Counted from the stretch's first letter, positions 28,628-39,479 are shown. The stretch: 62,000 bases of DNA from Mesostigma viride (GCA_009746045.1 RPFO01000199.1:953898-1015897); one strand, 5' to 3'. The notes: generated by a model not told the origin, from the letters alone. Numbers and translations: made by a program.

Positions 28628-30313
28628 ATGTCGTTTGAATACGGGGTTTGTCCTGCTTTGATTCGTAAGAAGCGTAAACCGGTAAGGATAGCACCATCGA
28701 TCACATTAACAACTACAGACGGACTGTATCCCAGCGCCTCCCCGATTACAGTGACAGCAACATTCAGCCAACCAGTCACCGGGTTCGCCTTGGGTGATAT
28801 AGCCGTTATTAACGGTACAGCGTCCAATTTAGGTGGTAGCGGCGGCTCTTACACATTCTCGGTGACTCCAGCTGTAGCTTATTCACCGACAACCGTCAGC
28901 GTTGGAGCCAGTGCTGCAATCAACACGCTAGGAACCGGCAACACCGCAGCAACACCAGTAACCTTCACGTACTCACCACCGCCAACCGTTACCCTCGCGA
29001 CTACGGCTGGGTCAAGCCCTAGCACAAGTCCAGTGATAGTTACGGCCACATTCAGCAGGTCAGTGACTGGATTTTCGCTAGGAGACATTTCCGTCACCAA
29101 TGGCACCGCTTTAGACTTGACCGGCAGCGGGGCGTTGTACACGTTCAACGTGACGGCGACCACGGCCTACGCTGCCACCTCGGTAAACGTTGGAGCTGGT
29201 ACCGTGACAGATGCGGTGTCCGGACTCGGCAACACGGCTTCCAACACCCTATCGTACACGTATGCCCCTCCGCCGACCGTCACGCTGTCCACGTCCGCCG
29301 GGTCCACTCCTACCTCTAGTGTCGTATCTGTTACGGCAACGTTCAGTCGAGCAGTGACCGGTTTTGCGTTGGGCGACATCGCTGTGACAAACGGAACGGC
29401 TTCTGATTTGGCTGGCAGTGGGGCGTCGTACACGTTCAATGTGACGGCGACGACGGCCAACTCCGCCACCTCCTTCAGCGTTGGCGCCGGGGCCGTGACA
29501 GACGCGGTGTTCGGGACCGGCAACTCGGCTTCGAACTCGCTATCGTTCGTATTTACTCCATACAACCCCGCCACTGACTCGGCCCTGTACGCGTGGTACG
29601 ATCCCACGGACTCGTCGACGCTGTACAGCGACACCAATTTTACCACGCTCGCCACGACTACAGTAAGGGGCATGAAAGACAAGAAGGGGACCCAGCACTT
29701 ACTGTGCTTCACCACCAATGCGCCGACCATCGACAACACTAGCTTAAACTCTAAGCGGTCTCTTCAATTCAGTTACAGTTTGCGTAACGGGCTCCAGAGC
29801 GACGGGTTTTTCTGGGGTCGTCCGCAAAACACCGTGATTGTCGTCGCAAAATCAAACACCCCGAGTGTTTACCCTCGACTATCAGGTACTAGCATGAAAG
29901 GCCTCGTTGTCGGTGCTCAAAGTAATTACGGACTGGGCATATGCAACAACTGCGACGATTATAAGTTTTATGCGCTTTTGGGTACCGACGGAGCCACTCA
30001 ACCGATCTGCACGAATGCAGAGTTTTACGACGGCCGGGCGCACGTGCTGGCGCTTTCGTGCGACCTAGGAAGCACGCCAAAAACGTCCATTACCAGATTT
30101 GATGGTAGAGATGGTGGGTCGTACGTCGGTACTGCGGCACAGAATCCCGGAAGGATCTGTGTGGGCGCAGATATAGATTGGAGCACTCGTAACTGGGACG
30201 GATGGACCGGCGAGATCCTGATCTACAGCACCGCCAAGACCGCGGCCGAGCTGGAGGCAATCCGCGGCTACCTAGTGTATAAATGGGGCACGCCCTCTGC
30301 CATCCCGGCATAG
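28628..30313 (+). CDS. PLV Ig-repeat adhesin / fibre protein
   Basis: 561 aa, intact. After a short basic N-terminus there are three tandem ~97-residue beta domains (about 25-117, 118-214 and 215-311). Each contains ITVTATFS.PVTGFALGDI followed by NGTAS.L.GSG.SYTFNVT and DAV.G.GN, the pattern of bacterial Ig-like (Big_12-type) domains. The remaining ~245 residues (DSALYAWYDPTDSSTLYSD... to the end) resemble a concanavalin/LamG-like carbohydrate-binding fold. Such proteins mediate attachment to host surfaces. The ATG follows GTATTATATTAGCTCC. The family is common in bacteria, so the domain may have been acquired by transfer, but this cannot be proven here. Confidence 0.78.
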   Translation: MSFEYGVCPALIRKKRKPVRIAPSITLTTTDGLYPSASPITVTATFSQPVTGFALGDIAVINGTASNLGGSGGSYTFSVTPAVAYSPTTVSVGASAAINTLGTGNTAATPVTFTYSPPPTVTLATTAGSSPSTSPVIVTATFSRSVTGFSLGDISVTNGTALDLTGSGALYTFNVTATTAYAATSVNVGAGTVTDAVSGLGNTASNTLSYTYAPPPTVTLSTSAGSTPTSSVVSVTATFSRAVTGFALGDIAVTNGTASDLAGSGASYTFNVTATTANSATSFSVGAGAVTDAVFGTGNSASNSLSFVFTPYNPATDSALYAWYDPTDSSTLYSDTNFTTLATTTVRGMKDKKGTQHLLCFTTNAPTIDNTSLNSKRSLQFSYSLRNGLQSDGFFWGRPQNTVIVVAKSNTPSVYPRLSGTSMKGLVVGAQSNYGLGICNNCDDYKFYALLGTDGATQPICTNAEFYDGRAHVLALSCDLGSTPKTSITRFDGRDGGSYVGTAAQNPGRICVGADIDWSTRNWDGWTGEILIYSTAKTAAELEAIRGYLVYKWGTPSAIPA

Positions 30314-30360
30314 AGTTGAAAAAACTAGAACTATTATCTCTTATAAGCTGTAATAAAGCA

Positions 30361-30855
30361 ATGGATTATCCCACATTTTACCAAATCGCTTTAGATTCTA
30401 TCGCGTCACAGAACACACTCGACGAATACAATGGAATTTATTCTTTCGATATCAAGCCAGACCCAAGAGCGCCTATCATAGACAGCACATGGCGCGGAGG
30501 GGTCCATTTCGCACATATCAAGAACGCAGAAAACCAAGAAAACTACTCGCTTGTTGGACTAGTTTCTTCAAGTTTTTCTGGAGGAGAGCATAACCCACAA
30601 GACAGTGTCGTGCTATGTACCGAAGAATGCAAAGATGTTGCCGCCTCGTACACCGTGGTAAACGACCATGCATTTTTCAACCTAAAAAACGATCATTTGT
30701 TTAGGAATGGCGGGAGACTTGAGATCGGTTTAGTGCACATTGACAGAGGAGTTGATGACACACAATTCATCCCACTCACACACGAGTCGTTTCTTTGCAT
30801 CTTGCGTTTCGAAAAAACTCGTGGGTTCGAGGGGTGCAAGTGCCATCACAAGTAG
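30361..30855 (+). CDS. PLV protein of unknown function (164 aa)
   Basis: Starts MDYPTFYQIALDSI at 30361, 13 nt after TTATAAGC-type AT-rich sequence. The in-frame extension upstream into the adhesin gene is ignored because it lacks a promoter. A mixed alpha/beta composition and a C-terminal GCKCHHK are visible. No family recognised. Intact. Confidence 0.65.
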   Translation: MDYPTFYQIALDSIASQNTLDEYNGIYSFDIKPDPRAPIIDSTWRGGVHFAHIKNAENQENYSLVGLVSSSFSGGEHNPQDSVVLCTEECKDVAASYTVVNDHAFFNLKNDHLFRNGGRLEIGLVHIDRGVDDTQFIPLTHESFLCILRFEKTRGFEGCKCHHK

Positions 30856-30890
30856 GTTTAAAAACTCGTCATAGATTAAGACACTTCCAT

Positions 30891-31121
30891 ATGGGCAATT
30901 GTCACGGGTATACAGAATTTCTCGAGGAGTCCATAAGGATGATTAGAAGAAGTCCGACGTACAGGCTCGCATACAACAGCGTGTATGTGCCTAGGGGGGT
31001 TGTGAAAACTGCGCCAGACTCCGAGGGCACTCCCACTCCTACACCATCCCCTGATAATAAACCAACCAATCAAGAAAAAATTTCTTTGCATGAATCTATA
31101 CGACTTCCAACATGTTCATGA
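30891..31121 (+). CDS. Small PLV ORF (76 aa)
   Basis: Starts MGNCHGYTEFLEESIRMI. A helical N-terminus is followed by a Thr/Pro-rich linker (TPTPTPSPDN). The N-terminal Met-Gly-Asn-Cys would fit lipid modification, but that is speculation. It overlaps the next gene by 10 nt. Confidence 0.5.
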   Translation: MGNCHGYTEFLEESIRMIRRSPTYRLAYNSVYVPRGVVKTAPDSEGTPTPTPSPDNKPTNQEKISLHESIRLPTCS

Positions 31122-31494
31122 CCATGAACGACCTTCTCAACTGCATCGAGGCGGCCCCACGTGGGGGGTGTGCTTTCATAGAGGCCGGGTCTGGACGAGC
31201 ACACGATGCCTCAGAGATCGCTAGGCTCGCGTGCATTATGGTAGGGGGGATAGATCCATTCGACGACAACTATAGAGTACTGAGCTAGATGCCCTCGATG
31301 ACCCAGAAACCTTTTTGAATGCTGCGAAGGCTGTTCTGGGCACTAGGGCGACTCCAAAAAATCTTCACAAGGCCTGCGAGGACCTTGTTGTATTGTCGAT
31401 CATGGTAGCCACTGTCGTAGGTCGTCGGCATATATCTGACGAAACGTGGGCTGGAGTAAAGGAGAGACTTCGACAGGCAGGGTTTGACAAATAA
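31112..31494 (+). pseudogene. Rightmost PLV gene, frameshifted
   Basis: The ATG at 31112 opens a 58-codon frame (MFMTMNDLLNCIEAAPRGG...) ending at 31288. In the adjacent frame from about 31282, without its own ATG, coding-like sequence continues as DALDDPETFLNAAKAVLG...GVKERLRQAGFDK to a TAA at 31492-31494. The join needs a one-base deletion near 31281. The combined ~126-residue protein is helical, and no family was recognised. It ends about 65 bp before the right terminal array. Confidence 0.55.
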
Positions 31495-31560
31495 ATAACT
31501 CCACAGGCCCTGAAAAATCAGATCAACCGCCATTGTCAATGTTGGCAGGGTTCGGTAGGT

Positions 31561-32111
31561 GTCGACAAATTGGGCGTAGTATTCTTAAGAGTAATAACGT
31601 GCAATTTGTCGACATTCACTCAACCCCTGGCAGCGACCACGCGTCAGTCATCGAGGGTGTCGACAAATTGGGCGTAGTATTCTTTAAGAGTAATAACGTG
31701 CAATTTGTCGACATCCACTCAACCCCTGACAGCAACCACGCGTCAGTCATTGGGTGTGTCGACAAATTGGGCGTAGTATTCTTTAAGAGTAATAACGTGC
31801 AATTTGTCGACATCCACTCAACCCCTGACAGCAACCACGCGTCAGTCATTGGGTGTGTCGACAAATTGGGCGTAGTATTCTTTAAGAGTAATAACGTGCA
31901 ATTTGTCGACACCCACTCAACCCCTGGCAGCAATCGTTTTTTTGTCAGTCATCGAGCATGTCGACAAATTGGGCGTAGTATTCTTGAGAGTAATAACGTG
32001 CAATTTGTCGACATCGTCTCGACCATGGCAGAAATCGCCTGTCAGGTGTCGAGAAGGTGTCGACAAATTGGGCGTAATCTTCTTAAGAGTAAGAACGTGC
32101 AATTTGTCGCC
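31561..32111. repeat. Right terminal array, 6 palindromic units
   Basis: Units at 31561-31613, 31659-31712, 31758-31811, 31857-31910, 31960-32012 and 32059-32111 (last arm degenerate, GTCGCC). They are reverse complements of the left-array units, with GTCGACAAATTG...CAATTTGTCGAC arms. Two inner spacings are exactly 99 bp, and the outer ones have drifted. Confidence 0.95.
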
Positions 32112-32789
32112 ATCGGTGTCCACTCGAGGACAGTGCCGAGGTTTGGCAGGGTGGCGACAACCTTTTTTGTACGGGTACGGGTGAATACACCGTTTTTTTC
32201 ACTAGAAGTTGCATCCAATGATACGTGATGTTTGTCGTACGGATTTTCGATATCCGGCGATACGGGTATGGTGGTTCCTTAGTATTTGTATTTAGGTCTA
32301 TTAACTAGTTTTTCATGGAAAGGAAATTCTTAATATAGCACATAGAGAGTTAGAGACTCTGATGACTGATCATCGAAACACACAAGGATACGAGCCACCG
32401 ACCACAACTTTTTAGGGTGTTTTCAGAATACTAAGGATGTACCACACCCGCACGCCCGGATTCCGATTTCCGTACCATATAGCACGCGCCCCATTACCTG
32501 ATACATGGACTATAAAAGAGGTTGTGAAAATCCGTACACGCCTGCTCATGCGTTCATCATATGTGTACGGATTCTCGCTACCCTCGAAGACTTACGGCAT
32601 ATGACGGAAAAGCATACGAAAAGTGTGACAATGTGATGCGGTAGACTGGCATCAGCCACCGGACCCCAGTCTTCCATGCCACTTTTGGTCGATGCCAGCG
32701 TACGCAACGGAACTTGGGATAAATTCCCTATGAATTGTTGAGTGCATTAAAAACAGGCCGGCAACCTCGTGAACGCCTTGCAGCTAGCC
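32112..32789. other. AT-rich flank, no gene
   Basis: No ORF. A TATAAAAGAGG element lies at about 32513. Nothing links it clearly to either the virus or the following ORF. Confidence 0.4.
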
Positions 32790-33347
32790 ATGGCGAGCAG
32801 GAATGCAGGGGAATGCGAGAAAGCGCTTGCTATGGTCGGTAAAACGATCGACGATATTCGTGATAAGCTGACTTCCATGGACAACAAACTTTCTCGTCTG
32901 TCTGAGCAATTAGAAAGTGTCAACGCCCCATCTGGAGCCGAGGGTGATTACGCACCGACCTGCGAGGTGCTTAAGGTCCATGATGCGGCCTACGACGCTG
33001 TTGACAGGAAGACTCCGAAGGTCCTCGTTGAATGGGTGTACGAGAAAGGCGCCAGCAGGCCAAGGAAGCTCGAAGACCGGTGCGAGTGGAAGCGCCTCGA
33101 TGAATGCGCTGACTGTGTTGACAAGGTCGACGATTTCATGAAAACTTTCAAAACCTCAAAGCACCAGCCAGGGATCAATGCTTTTACTCTTTTCAACGCG
33201 TGGATGGAGTTCAAGATGTCCGTCCTGCCAGCAAACAACAATAAGCGAAAGAACGAGGACATTACCAAGGACGCCGATCACGAGGGCGAGAGCTTTCAAA
33301 AGTTTCGTGGGTCTCAGTACTCCGGAGTTGAGCATGATGCAAGCTGA
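32790..33347 (+). CDS. Unassigned coiled-coil protein
   Basis: 185 codons from the ATG MASRNAGECEKAL. Residues about 15-50 form a clear coiled coil (IDDIRDKLTSMDNKLSRLSEQL). A charged middle region and a basic/acidic tail (NNNKRKNEDITKDADHEGE) follow. No family was recognised. It lies outside the right terminal array, so it may be host or a remnant of another insertion. Composition and length support coding. Confidence 0.5.
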   Translation: MASRNAGECEKALAMVGKTIDDIRDKLTSMDNKLSRLSEQLESVNAPSGAEGDYAPTCEVLKVHDAAYDAVDRKTPKVLVEWVYEKGASRPRKLEDRCEWKRLDECADCVDKVDDFMKTFKTSKHQPGINAFTLFNAWMEFKMSVLPANNNKRKNEDITKDADHEGESFQKFRGSQYSGVEHDAS

Positions 33348-35345
33348 GCACGGTTGTCAAGCGTTGCATGCTTGGAGCTGATACGAAGTTGCTTAACTGT
33401 ATTTCAACCCTGTGAGCGATTTCGATATCGATCAAGAAATCCTATCTGTATATGGCTGGTCAATCCGCCTATGAAAATGTGCCAATGTACAGGCGTCTCA
33501 AAATATACCACACTTCCTACAAAGATTGTCACGTGCCCTATAGCAGCGTAGAGGTGGTGACGTATGCAAGCATCATGGATGTAACATAAAACATTTTCAC
33601 AGCCGTGATTGTGTGGTGATGACTGAATCTAATTAATTAATTAATTGTCTTACATGATGCAGTGGCACTTTCGGGCTGGAGGGTTAATTGTGGCCCGGCC
33701 TGCCGGTTTAGCTTCAGTGCTCTCATGTCGGCCTTTCCCTTGGCCTGTCGTGGTCTTGTTGTTACCACCTATTGACAGTGCCAATATCTTTTGACAAGAG
33801 CTTTCAGTTATGTCTACTGTATTATTTTCAGGTCGTCTGTGACTGACGCCACATGGGATGAGATAGGAGGTACTCGGCTATCATTGCTAATTACTTTAAT
33901 GCATGCCCATTGGGCCATGCATAGTGTATATATTTCATGCATGCACGCCATTATGTATCGCTGGGTCCATCCCATCAAATGCTTGTTTATTGCCAGGTCT
34001 GGTGGAAGTCCGTAAGTACTTGCGTGTCATGCGCATGGGCATGTTTATAGTACTATGCTAATCTCTTTAGAAACATAATTACACGGAAGTTACAAATCTC
34101 ATCTGCATCATGCCCCAAGACACTACATTAAACAATCAAATAAAATTATAACATGCCTCCGTTGGGAGATCATGTAGCACATATTCCTTGCTGAATGGGT
34201 GGAGGTGGGTCAAGCCGCGACATCGAAATAAGGTAACTCTAACCTATCTAGTCTACAAAATCCTAACTACACTTCTCCCCAAAGCGCCCCTTCCGCTTTG
34301 GGGGAGGGGGCTTGCCCACAGGGGCTGGCGTGTGAGCCGGGACATTGGTCATCCACCTCTTCTTGTTCTGCATAGGAACAGAGAGCGAAGAAGTTCGGTG
34401 TGGGGACCCCTTCTCGTGGTAATGCGTTACATGTACTCCCCACCGGGCTTTGCTCTTCATGGGTTCATAAAGACAACAATTATTCAGTAAGAATCTAATA
34501 AATTAGGAACATATATCCGTTGGGAGTCACTGTTACACATATATACCTGCAAAGGGGCATATGATTTTTAATACATTCTGAGCTACAACCTGCACGTGCA
34601 TGGGTTTAGTTAACTGGCACCTATACTACAGGCCTGACATGGGGTGGAGCTTCAGTGCTTCCCCGCCTTCTCCTTCTCCCACACTGGGTGCTCCGCCTCC
34701 TTCTTCTCCGGCCCTGCCCGTGGGTGCACCGGCCCCGCCTCCTCCTTCTCCTCACGGGACGATTCGCGCTCCACGCATGGCTGCAGCATCAGTTATCACG
34801 GGCAAGACATAGCAGTAACCGCGCTATGGCTGTTCTAGCACCAGCCTAGCAGCCTGCCATGATCAGTCAGCAAACCCACGCCAGCTAAACCCTTGGCTGT
34901 CACAACCAGTCCATGCATCATTAAGTATGGGTACGGGGAAAGCTTCCCGCATATCCATGCCCATATGGATGGCAGCAACACAAGGACTGGCACCCTAGCC
35001 CCCCCGTGCACACACAAAAGCGTGGGTCGTGGCTTCCACGCCCCATCCGTCATGCATGACAGCGCGTAATTTACTCGCATTCACACCGGGCTGCATCCCA
35101 GCGCCGTTGCTGTCCCCATGTGACACGTCGGCTGATTAAGCAGATACACAGCTGAGTCTGATGTAAACCGCTAAACCCCAAACCCATGCAGACCACAGTC
35201 AAGGACGCGTGCATGTCAAGCCATGCCAATTGTGAACCGTACAGCAATTTACTTTTCAAGCCTGAAGAGGTGTATAGGAGATAGTAGCCTGGAAGAGGTT
35301 ACAGGGGCACATGTCCATTAGCGAGCGGAACAACACAGCATACAC
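33348..35345. other. Repeat-rich region without a clear gene
   Basis: Contains pieces shared with other loci. 34010-34125 matches the ends of the foldback element at 39.5-40.7 kb (TACTTGCG.GTCATGCGCATGGGCATG, AAGTTACAAAT, CATCATGCCCCA). 34150-34185 and 34495-34600 match the 3' end of the ORF1-only LINE (CCGTTGGGAG, GGGGCATATGA, ATACATTCT.AGCTAC). A proline-rich ORF near 34640-34810 is unconvincing. Confidence 0.55.
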
Positions 35346-35348
35346 CCT

Positions 35349-36640
35349 ACAAGCGTACCGCACAATGTCCTCCTGCAATTGTCTGCAGATCTCCCAATGC
35401 CGCAGACATCTCCACTGCTCTCATGGCGATTGCAAATGCTTGATGCCGCACCTCTGCTTACAGCAGAAAAGCTTCCTCCGGGCGAGGCACCTGACTGGAA
35501 CCAACACCCATTCCTTGGCTTCACAACGTGGCCATGACAGCATCGTGAATCTGCTTCGCCAACGCCCACACTTCAGGACCCGCGCCCTGCACCGCCATGG
35601 CCACAGGCTGCACCGCTGCAATCGATGCAGCATTCACTGCCTGCGCCGCACCATGTACTGCATGCACGAAAGCCAATCCTGGCTCGGTTATCATGGTCTT
35701 GCCCGATTCCTGCTGCTTCTTCTTCTTCGATGCGGTCATGCGCACTTTATACCCCTTCCTCTCCAAGCACGCCTTCAGCACCTGGCTCGTGCGGTGCTGA
35801 ATATGCTTCTGAAGGCGCGCCTTCTAAACACGAAATGTTGGCAATGTATGATTCCCAAACGGCATGATAGGCACATAATCAGTCCCATTAATTGCTTTGC
35901 GGCAGTCAATGCACCAGAACACCTGTTGAAAAAAGAAGGTTATGCACGCTAGCGATTACCCGCGGCAAGAAGCAATCAACACGCCTCGCTAACAACTGCA
36001 ACCACAATGTAATTCATGACGGGCCACTCACCGCTACCCTGCTCTCCTGCTTCAATGTCTCCCCATTCTCAAGGCCTCCATTGTAAACCTCTCCGTCTTC
36101 ACCATCGTCATCGTCTTCCTCTTCCTCCACTCCGACGTATCCGTGTTTCCTTTTCCTAAGATACCTAGGGTTGTTCAAGTCGTATGTGCGGCGTTGGCAC
36201 ACTTCCAACAAAATTTTGGCCGCCTCTACCCATTACCATTTATTCGTACTATCATAACATATCCAGGCGTTTGAAAAATCATTCCCTCGTTCGAACTTCT
36301 ACCCCTGGGCGTCCATGACGAGGCAGTCACGACGGGACGCAGATGCACAAAAATAAAACAAGGCGACATCCCTTCAATCATTGACCAAAAAACAGAATAC
36401 GCGCAGAACTTGGATTTCAACACCACGCACCCATTACCAGCGAGCACGGCTGGCCTGCAACCGCCATCATTTCATAACCAGAAGCCAGGGCCCACACTCC
36501 ATCCCGTTACCTCATCTTCCACGCACGGCTTCCGCTGCTTCCCTCTGCTCTTTCGCATTCTCCGCCAGCAACCTCGCCTTCTCCTCGTCCAACAATCCAC
36601 TAAGAATAAAATCCCCTCTATTGGACGCCATTCAGACGAA
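35349..36640 (-). CDS. Probable spliced gene of unknown function
   Basis: Minus-strand coding-like segments lie between plausible splice sites. A start MASNRGDFILSGLLDEEKARLL lies near 36638. An exon EAAKILLEVCQRRTYDL... with an acidic EEEEDDDDGEDGE stretch lies at about 36033-36227 and ends before GTGAGTGG. A short exon FWCIDCRKAINGTDYVPIMPF lies at about 35838-35920 after TTCAACAG. A basic segment, VLKACLERKGYKVRMTASKKKK, continues toward VRHQAFAIAMRAVEMS and a stop near 35350. Exon joins were not all resolved. The cysteine pair CIDC may bind metal. It could belong to a repeated, transposon-derived family. Confidence 0.35.
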
Positions 36641-37859
36641 CTTTGCTAGCGTCTTTTCACCGGCCCCAGCACACATAATCTATAGCCGCTTAATGACAAC
36701 GGCCGACAACGACAACTGCTGAATAGGCGAAAAAGGCTGATAACTACATTTTTATATTTCGCTGCATTTGCTAATAGACACGCACGTTCTCCCACTTCTC
36801 CATTACAATATAATTATCCATCTGGCCGTGTACAGGCAAAGATCCCCGAAGTAACTTACTGAAACGTATCTTACAGCATCGGATCACTGGCACCTAATCT
36901 ACAGGTGGTAGATTACCAACCAAGACCCGTCGCGGTAATTTACTCTGTCGGTAATGTACTACCAAAGATGTGCAGTCGTAACGTTACTCTTACTTACGGC
37001 TAGTAAAATTACTACCAATCATCCTACGTAGTAATGATTACGGCGTTGGATCTCACGCCTCGGATCTAGGTAGTAAGATAAGACCTCGTAATTTACGCCT
37101 CGGATGCTTTTTACCACCCTCGGACGAAAAGTATAGTGCACCAGGCCTGGGAGGGATCTAGACCGCATGGATAGCGACAAAGTCGGCCCGGGTGCGGTGG
37201 AATAACACATCAGCCACGGTGCGAGTGAGGGCGAGTGCATGACACTGGCGCAGTGCCGCCAATACGAGCTAGGACCACGTACGTGCGGGCCGGCAGACCA
37301 CCGTCGGGGCAGTCTGACCCTCGAGGTACGTCGAGGCCGGCGGTCTTCACGGCGCTGGCAGCACTCGTTCGTGGAATAACTCCGCCGTTTTGGGGCCCAT
37401 GGCCCCGAACTCCGCCATTGAAGGACAAAGGGGATGACCCGGTGGGGCCCCACATTGCCGTATAGGAGGCAAACTTGTCGCGCTCAGCTCCACAGCGGCA
37501 GCAGCGCCGGCATTCACAGTACTGTATATCCCGGTACTGCCTATTTTCGCGTATTTTCGCGCATTTTAATTCTGAGATACTGTGGGTGCCCGTAACCGTA
37601 TTTTCTATGTATATTTACCGTATTTTCGCCGTACTCTCACTGCCGTATTCATGTCGTACTCACTGCCCAGACATGCCGTACCGTATTTGACCGTACCCGT
37701 ACCGGGATGGCACTAATTCGATCACAGCCGCCCGGAGGATGTGGCGACCGGAGAGCGGCCGAGCCACGCTGGGAGACATCTACATGTCAGAGCAGGTGGC
37801 AAGTACCCTGCCCATCGTAGTCAAGCGCACGGTATATAATGTCGGGGCGGTGCATAGTT
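36641..37859. other. No gene seen
   Basis: AT-rich then GC-rich non-coding sequence. Short CCGTATTTTCGC-type repeats occur at 37540-37690. Only shadow ORFs. Confidence 0.5.
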
Positions 37860-38640
37860 GGGTAAGTACCACCATACCTAGTAGTCACGTGCGCCGCTAA
37901 CACACGGTACACAACCAGCCGGCCATAGCCTTAGCTTAGTCCTTGTACAGCGATGCTACGTCCTGGCTATGATCAGATTACTTGCCCACGCTCCTAGCGA
38001 TTGTTATGATATGCTCACATGGGTCATATTGCACCCACAGAACTCGCCGGATCGTCTAACGTGTCAGATTGCAGCTGTGGCATGCCTCTGGCATGAAGGA
38101 GAAAGGGGGTCTCTGCCCTTTCTTCCTGTTGTGCACACACAGGTGCTCCGTGACTCCCCAACGGGAGCACGAGTTCAATTAATTAATCAATTAATTAATC
38201 AATTAATTAATTGGGTGGGTAGAGGGCGGCCCCATCCGCTTCCTCGCACTGGTTGGTGGAGTGCATACCTAGCTAGTCACGTGCACCGCTAACGCACGGT
38301 ACACAACCAGTGAGCCATAGCCCTAGCTTTAAAGCCCTTTTACAGCCATTCTAACGACGGTCCTGGCTATGATCAGCTTACTTGCCCACGCTCCTTGTAA
38401 TGATATATGCTCACACGCGGGTCATATTGCACCCACAGAACGTACTTGCCGGATCGTCTATCGTGTCCGATTGCTGCTGTGGCATGCCTCTGGCATGAAG
38501 GAGAAAGGGGGTCTCTGCCCTTTCTTCCTGTTGCATGTGCACACACAGGGATTATTAAAAGCACTACGGTGCTCCATGACTCCCCAATGGCCGGGAGCAC
38601 CAGTTTTATTAATAAATTGATCAATAAATGGATGGTGGAG
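37860..38640. repeat. ~395-bp tandem duplication ending in LINE-B 3' sequence
   Basis: Two diverged copies run from about 37860 to 38250 and 38255 to 38640. Both contain CGCTAACACACGGTACACAACCAG (or close), CCTGGCTATGATCAG.TTACTTGCCC, GGCATGAAGGAGAAAGGGGGTCTCTGCCC, and then GTGCTCC.TGACTCCCCAA...GGGAGCAC, the terminal hairpin of LINE family B, followed by AT-rich AATT. Confidence 0.85.
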
Positions 38641-38989
38641 TGGGGAAAGACCGACTGAACCAATGATGGCACACACCACCTAGCTGGAGGAGAGCGGTAT
38701 GGAGATAGAGGAGGAACCAGTTCTGGTTCTGCTGGCCACCCATGCACGTACGCGATGTAGTGCGTCCCAGTAGTATCGAGAGCAGGAAAACATATACTGT
38801 CCTCCTGACGGTGGTGCTTGCCATGGGCCAGTCCGTTTTCCCCCGCGCAAACATTCGGTGTGAGATGCGGACGGCGCGGCTTTCTACTCCCGCAACCACC
38901 GACCTGACATGCATCGTGGTTTTGGACTTTGAGGGTCGAGGCCGGCAGCCGGCACTTGCTCATTGACGTTTCTGTGGCTTGCCCCCTGG

Positions 38990-39340
38990 CTCTTAGCCAT
39001 GTGGTTGGTGCATCCCAGGCGGCGGGCTACACGGCGGATCGGGCTGAGCAGGCCAAGCTCACGGCCTAATATGGCGACGTCGGGCACCACTGGGTGGTGC
39101 CCTTCGTCTTGGAGGAGTTCGGGGCCATGGGGACCCTGAACACCGGCTTCTTTAAGGAGTGCTGCCGGCTCCGGGATCGAGGACCGCCTGGACCTGGAGG
39201 GCCAGCGGGCCCCTTGGTCGGCGCGGACCTGGATCGACGTCCTACTGGCGCCAACACTTTTCGGTACCTTACCCGGGCTATGGCTGACATCTTGCTCCGC
39301 TGCACGCGGGCTGACTTTGCGGCGCAGCATGGTCATTAGG
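38990..39340 (+). pseudogene. Retroelement endonuclease-like remnant (tentative)
   Basis: A frame through 39030-39340 reads DRAEQAKLTA, an in-frame TAA, then VVPFVLEEFGAMGTLNTGFF and further to 39339. The pattern of a lysine-containing helix followed by VPFVxExFGAMG resembles C-terminal endonuclease-like segments of algal retroelements as I remember them. The in-frame stop and lack of a flanking RT suggest a dead fragment. Identification is weak. Confidence 0.3.
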
Positions 39341-39479
39341 CTGTTTTACTTCATTCCGCGGTGTGGAGTGTCCCATGCCGGCTAGTTGTAGATATTTTGT
39401 CGTGGTATCTCTTGTTAGCGTTGGCTTTGTTTATGGTTAATTGGGTGGATTCACTCTGATGTAAGTACTAATATTTTAA

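Larger units (their letters stand above)
11806..32111. mobile_element. Endogenous Polinton-like virus (PLV) provirus
   Basis: Inverted terminal repeat arrays at 11806-12208 and 31561-32111 enclose a gene set typical of Polinton-like viruses: major and minor capsid proteins, an A32-type packaging ATPase, a tyrosine recombinase, a primase/helicase, and fibre/adhesin proteins. Left-block genes run on the minus strand and right-block genes on the plus strand, from a divergent promoter at 19023-19049. No protein-primed PolB, transposon-virus polymerase or Ulp1-like maturation protease was found, which separates it from classical Polintons/Mavericks. After removing the nested piggyBac element the virus is about 17.4 kb. 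The outer limits are uncertain because the outermost repeat units are degenerate and no target duplication was identified. Identification rests on motif recognition, not on a database search. Confidence 0.88.

Noticed and set aside
31285-31539. Minus-strand ORF at the right end of the virus
   Set aside because: It is antisense to the coding-like frame of the rightmost plus-strand viral gene.
31616-32228. Repeat-containing ORFs in the right terminal array
   Set aside because: The ~98-bp repeats leave frames open by chance, and the same artefact appears in the left array.
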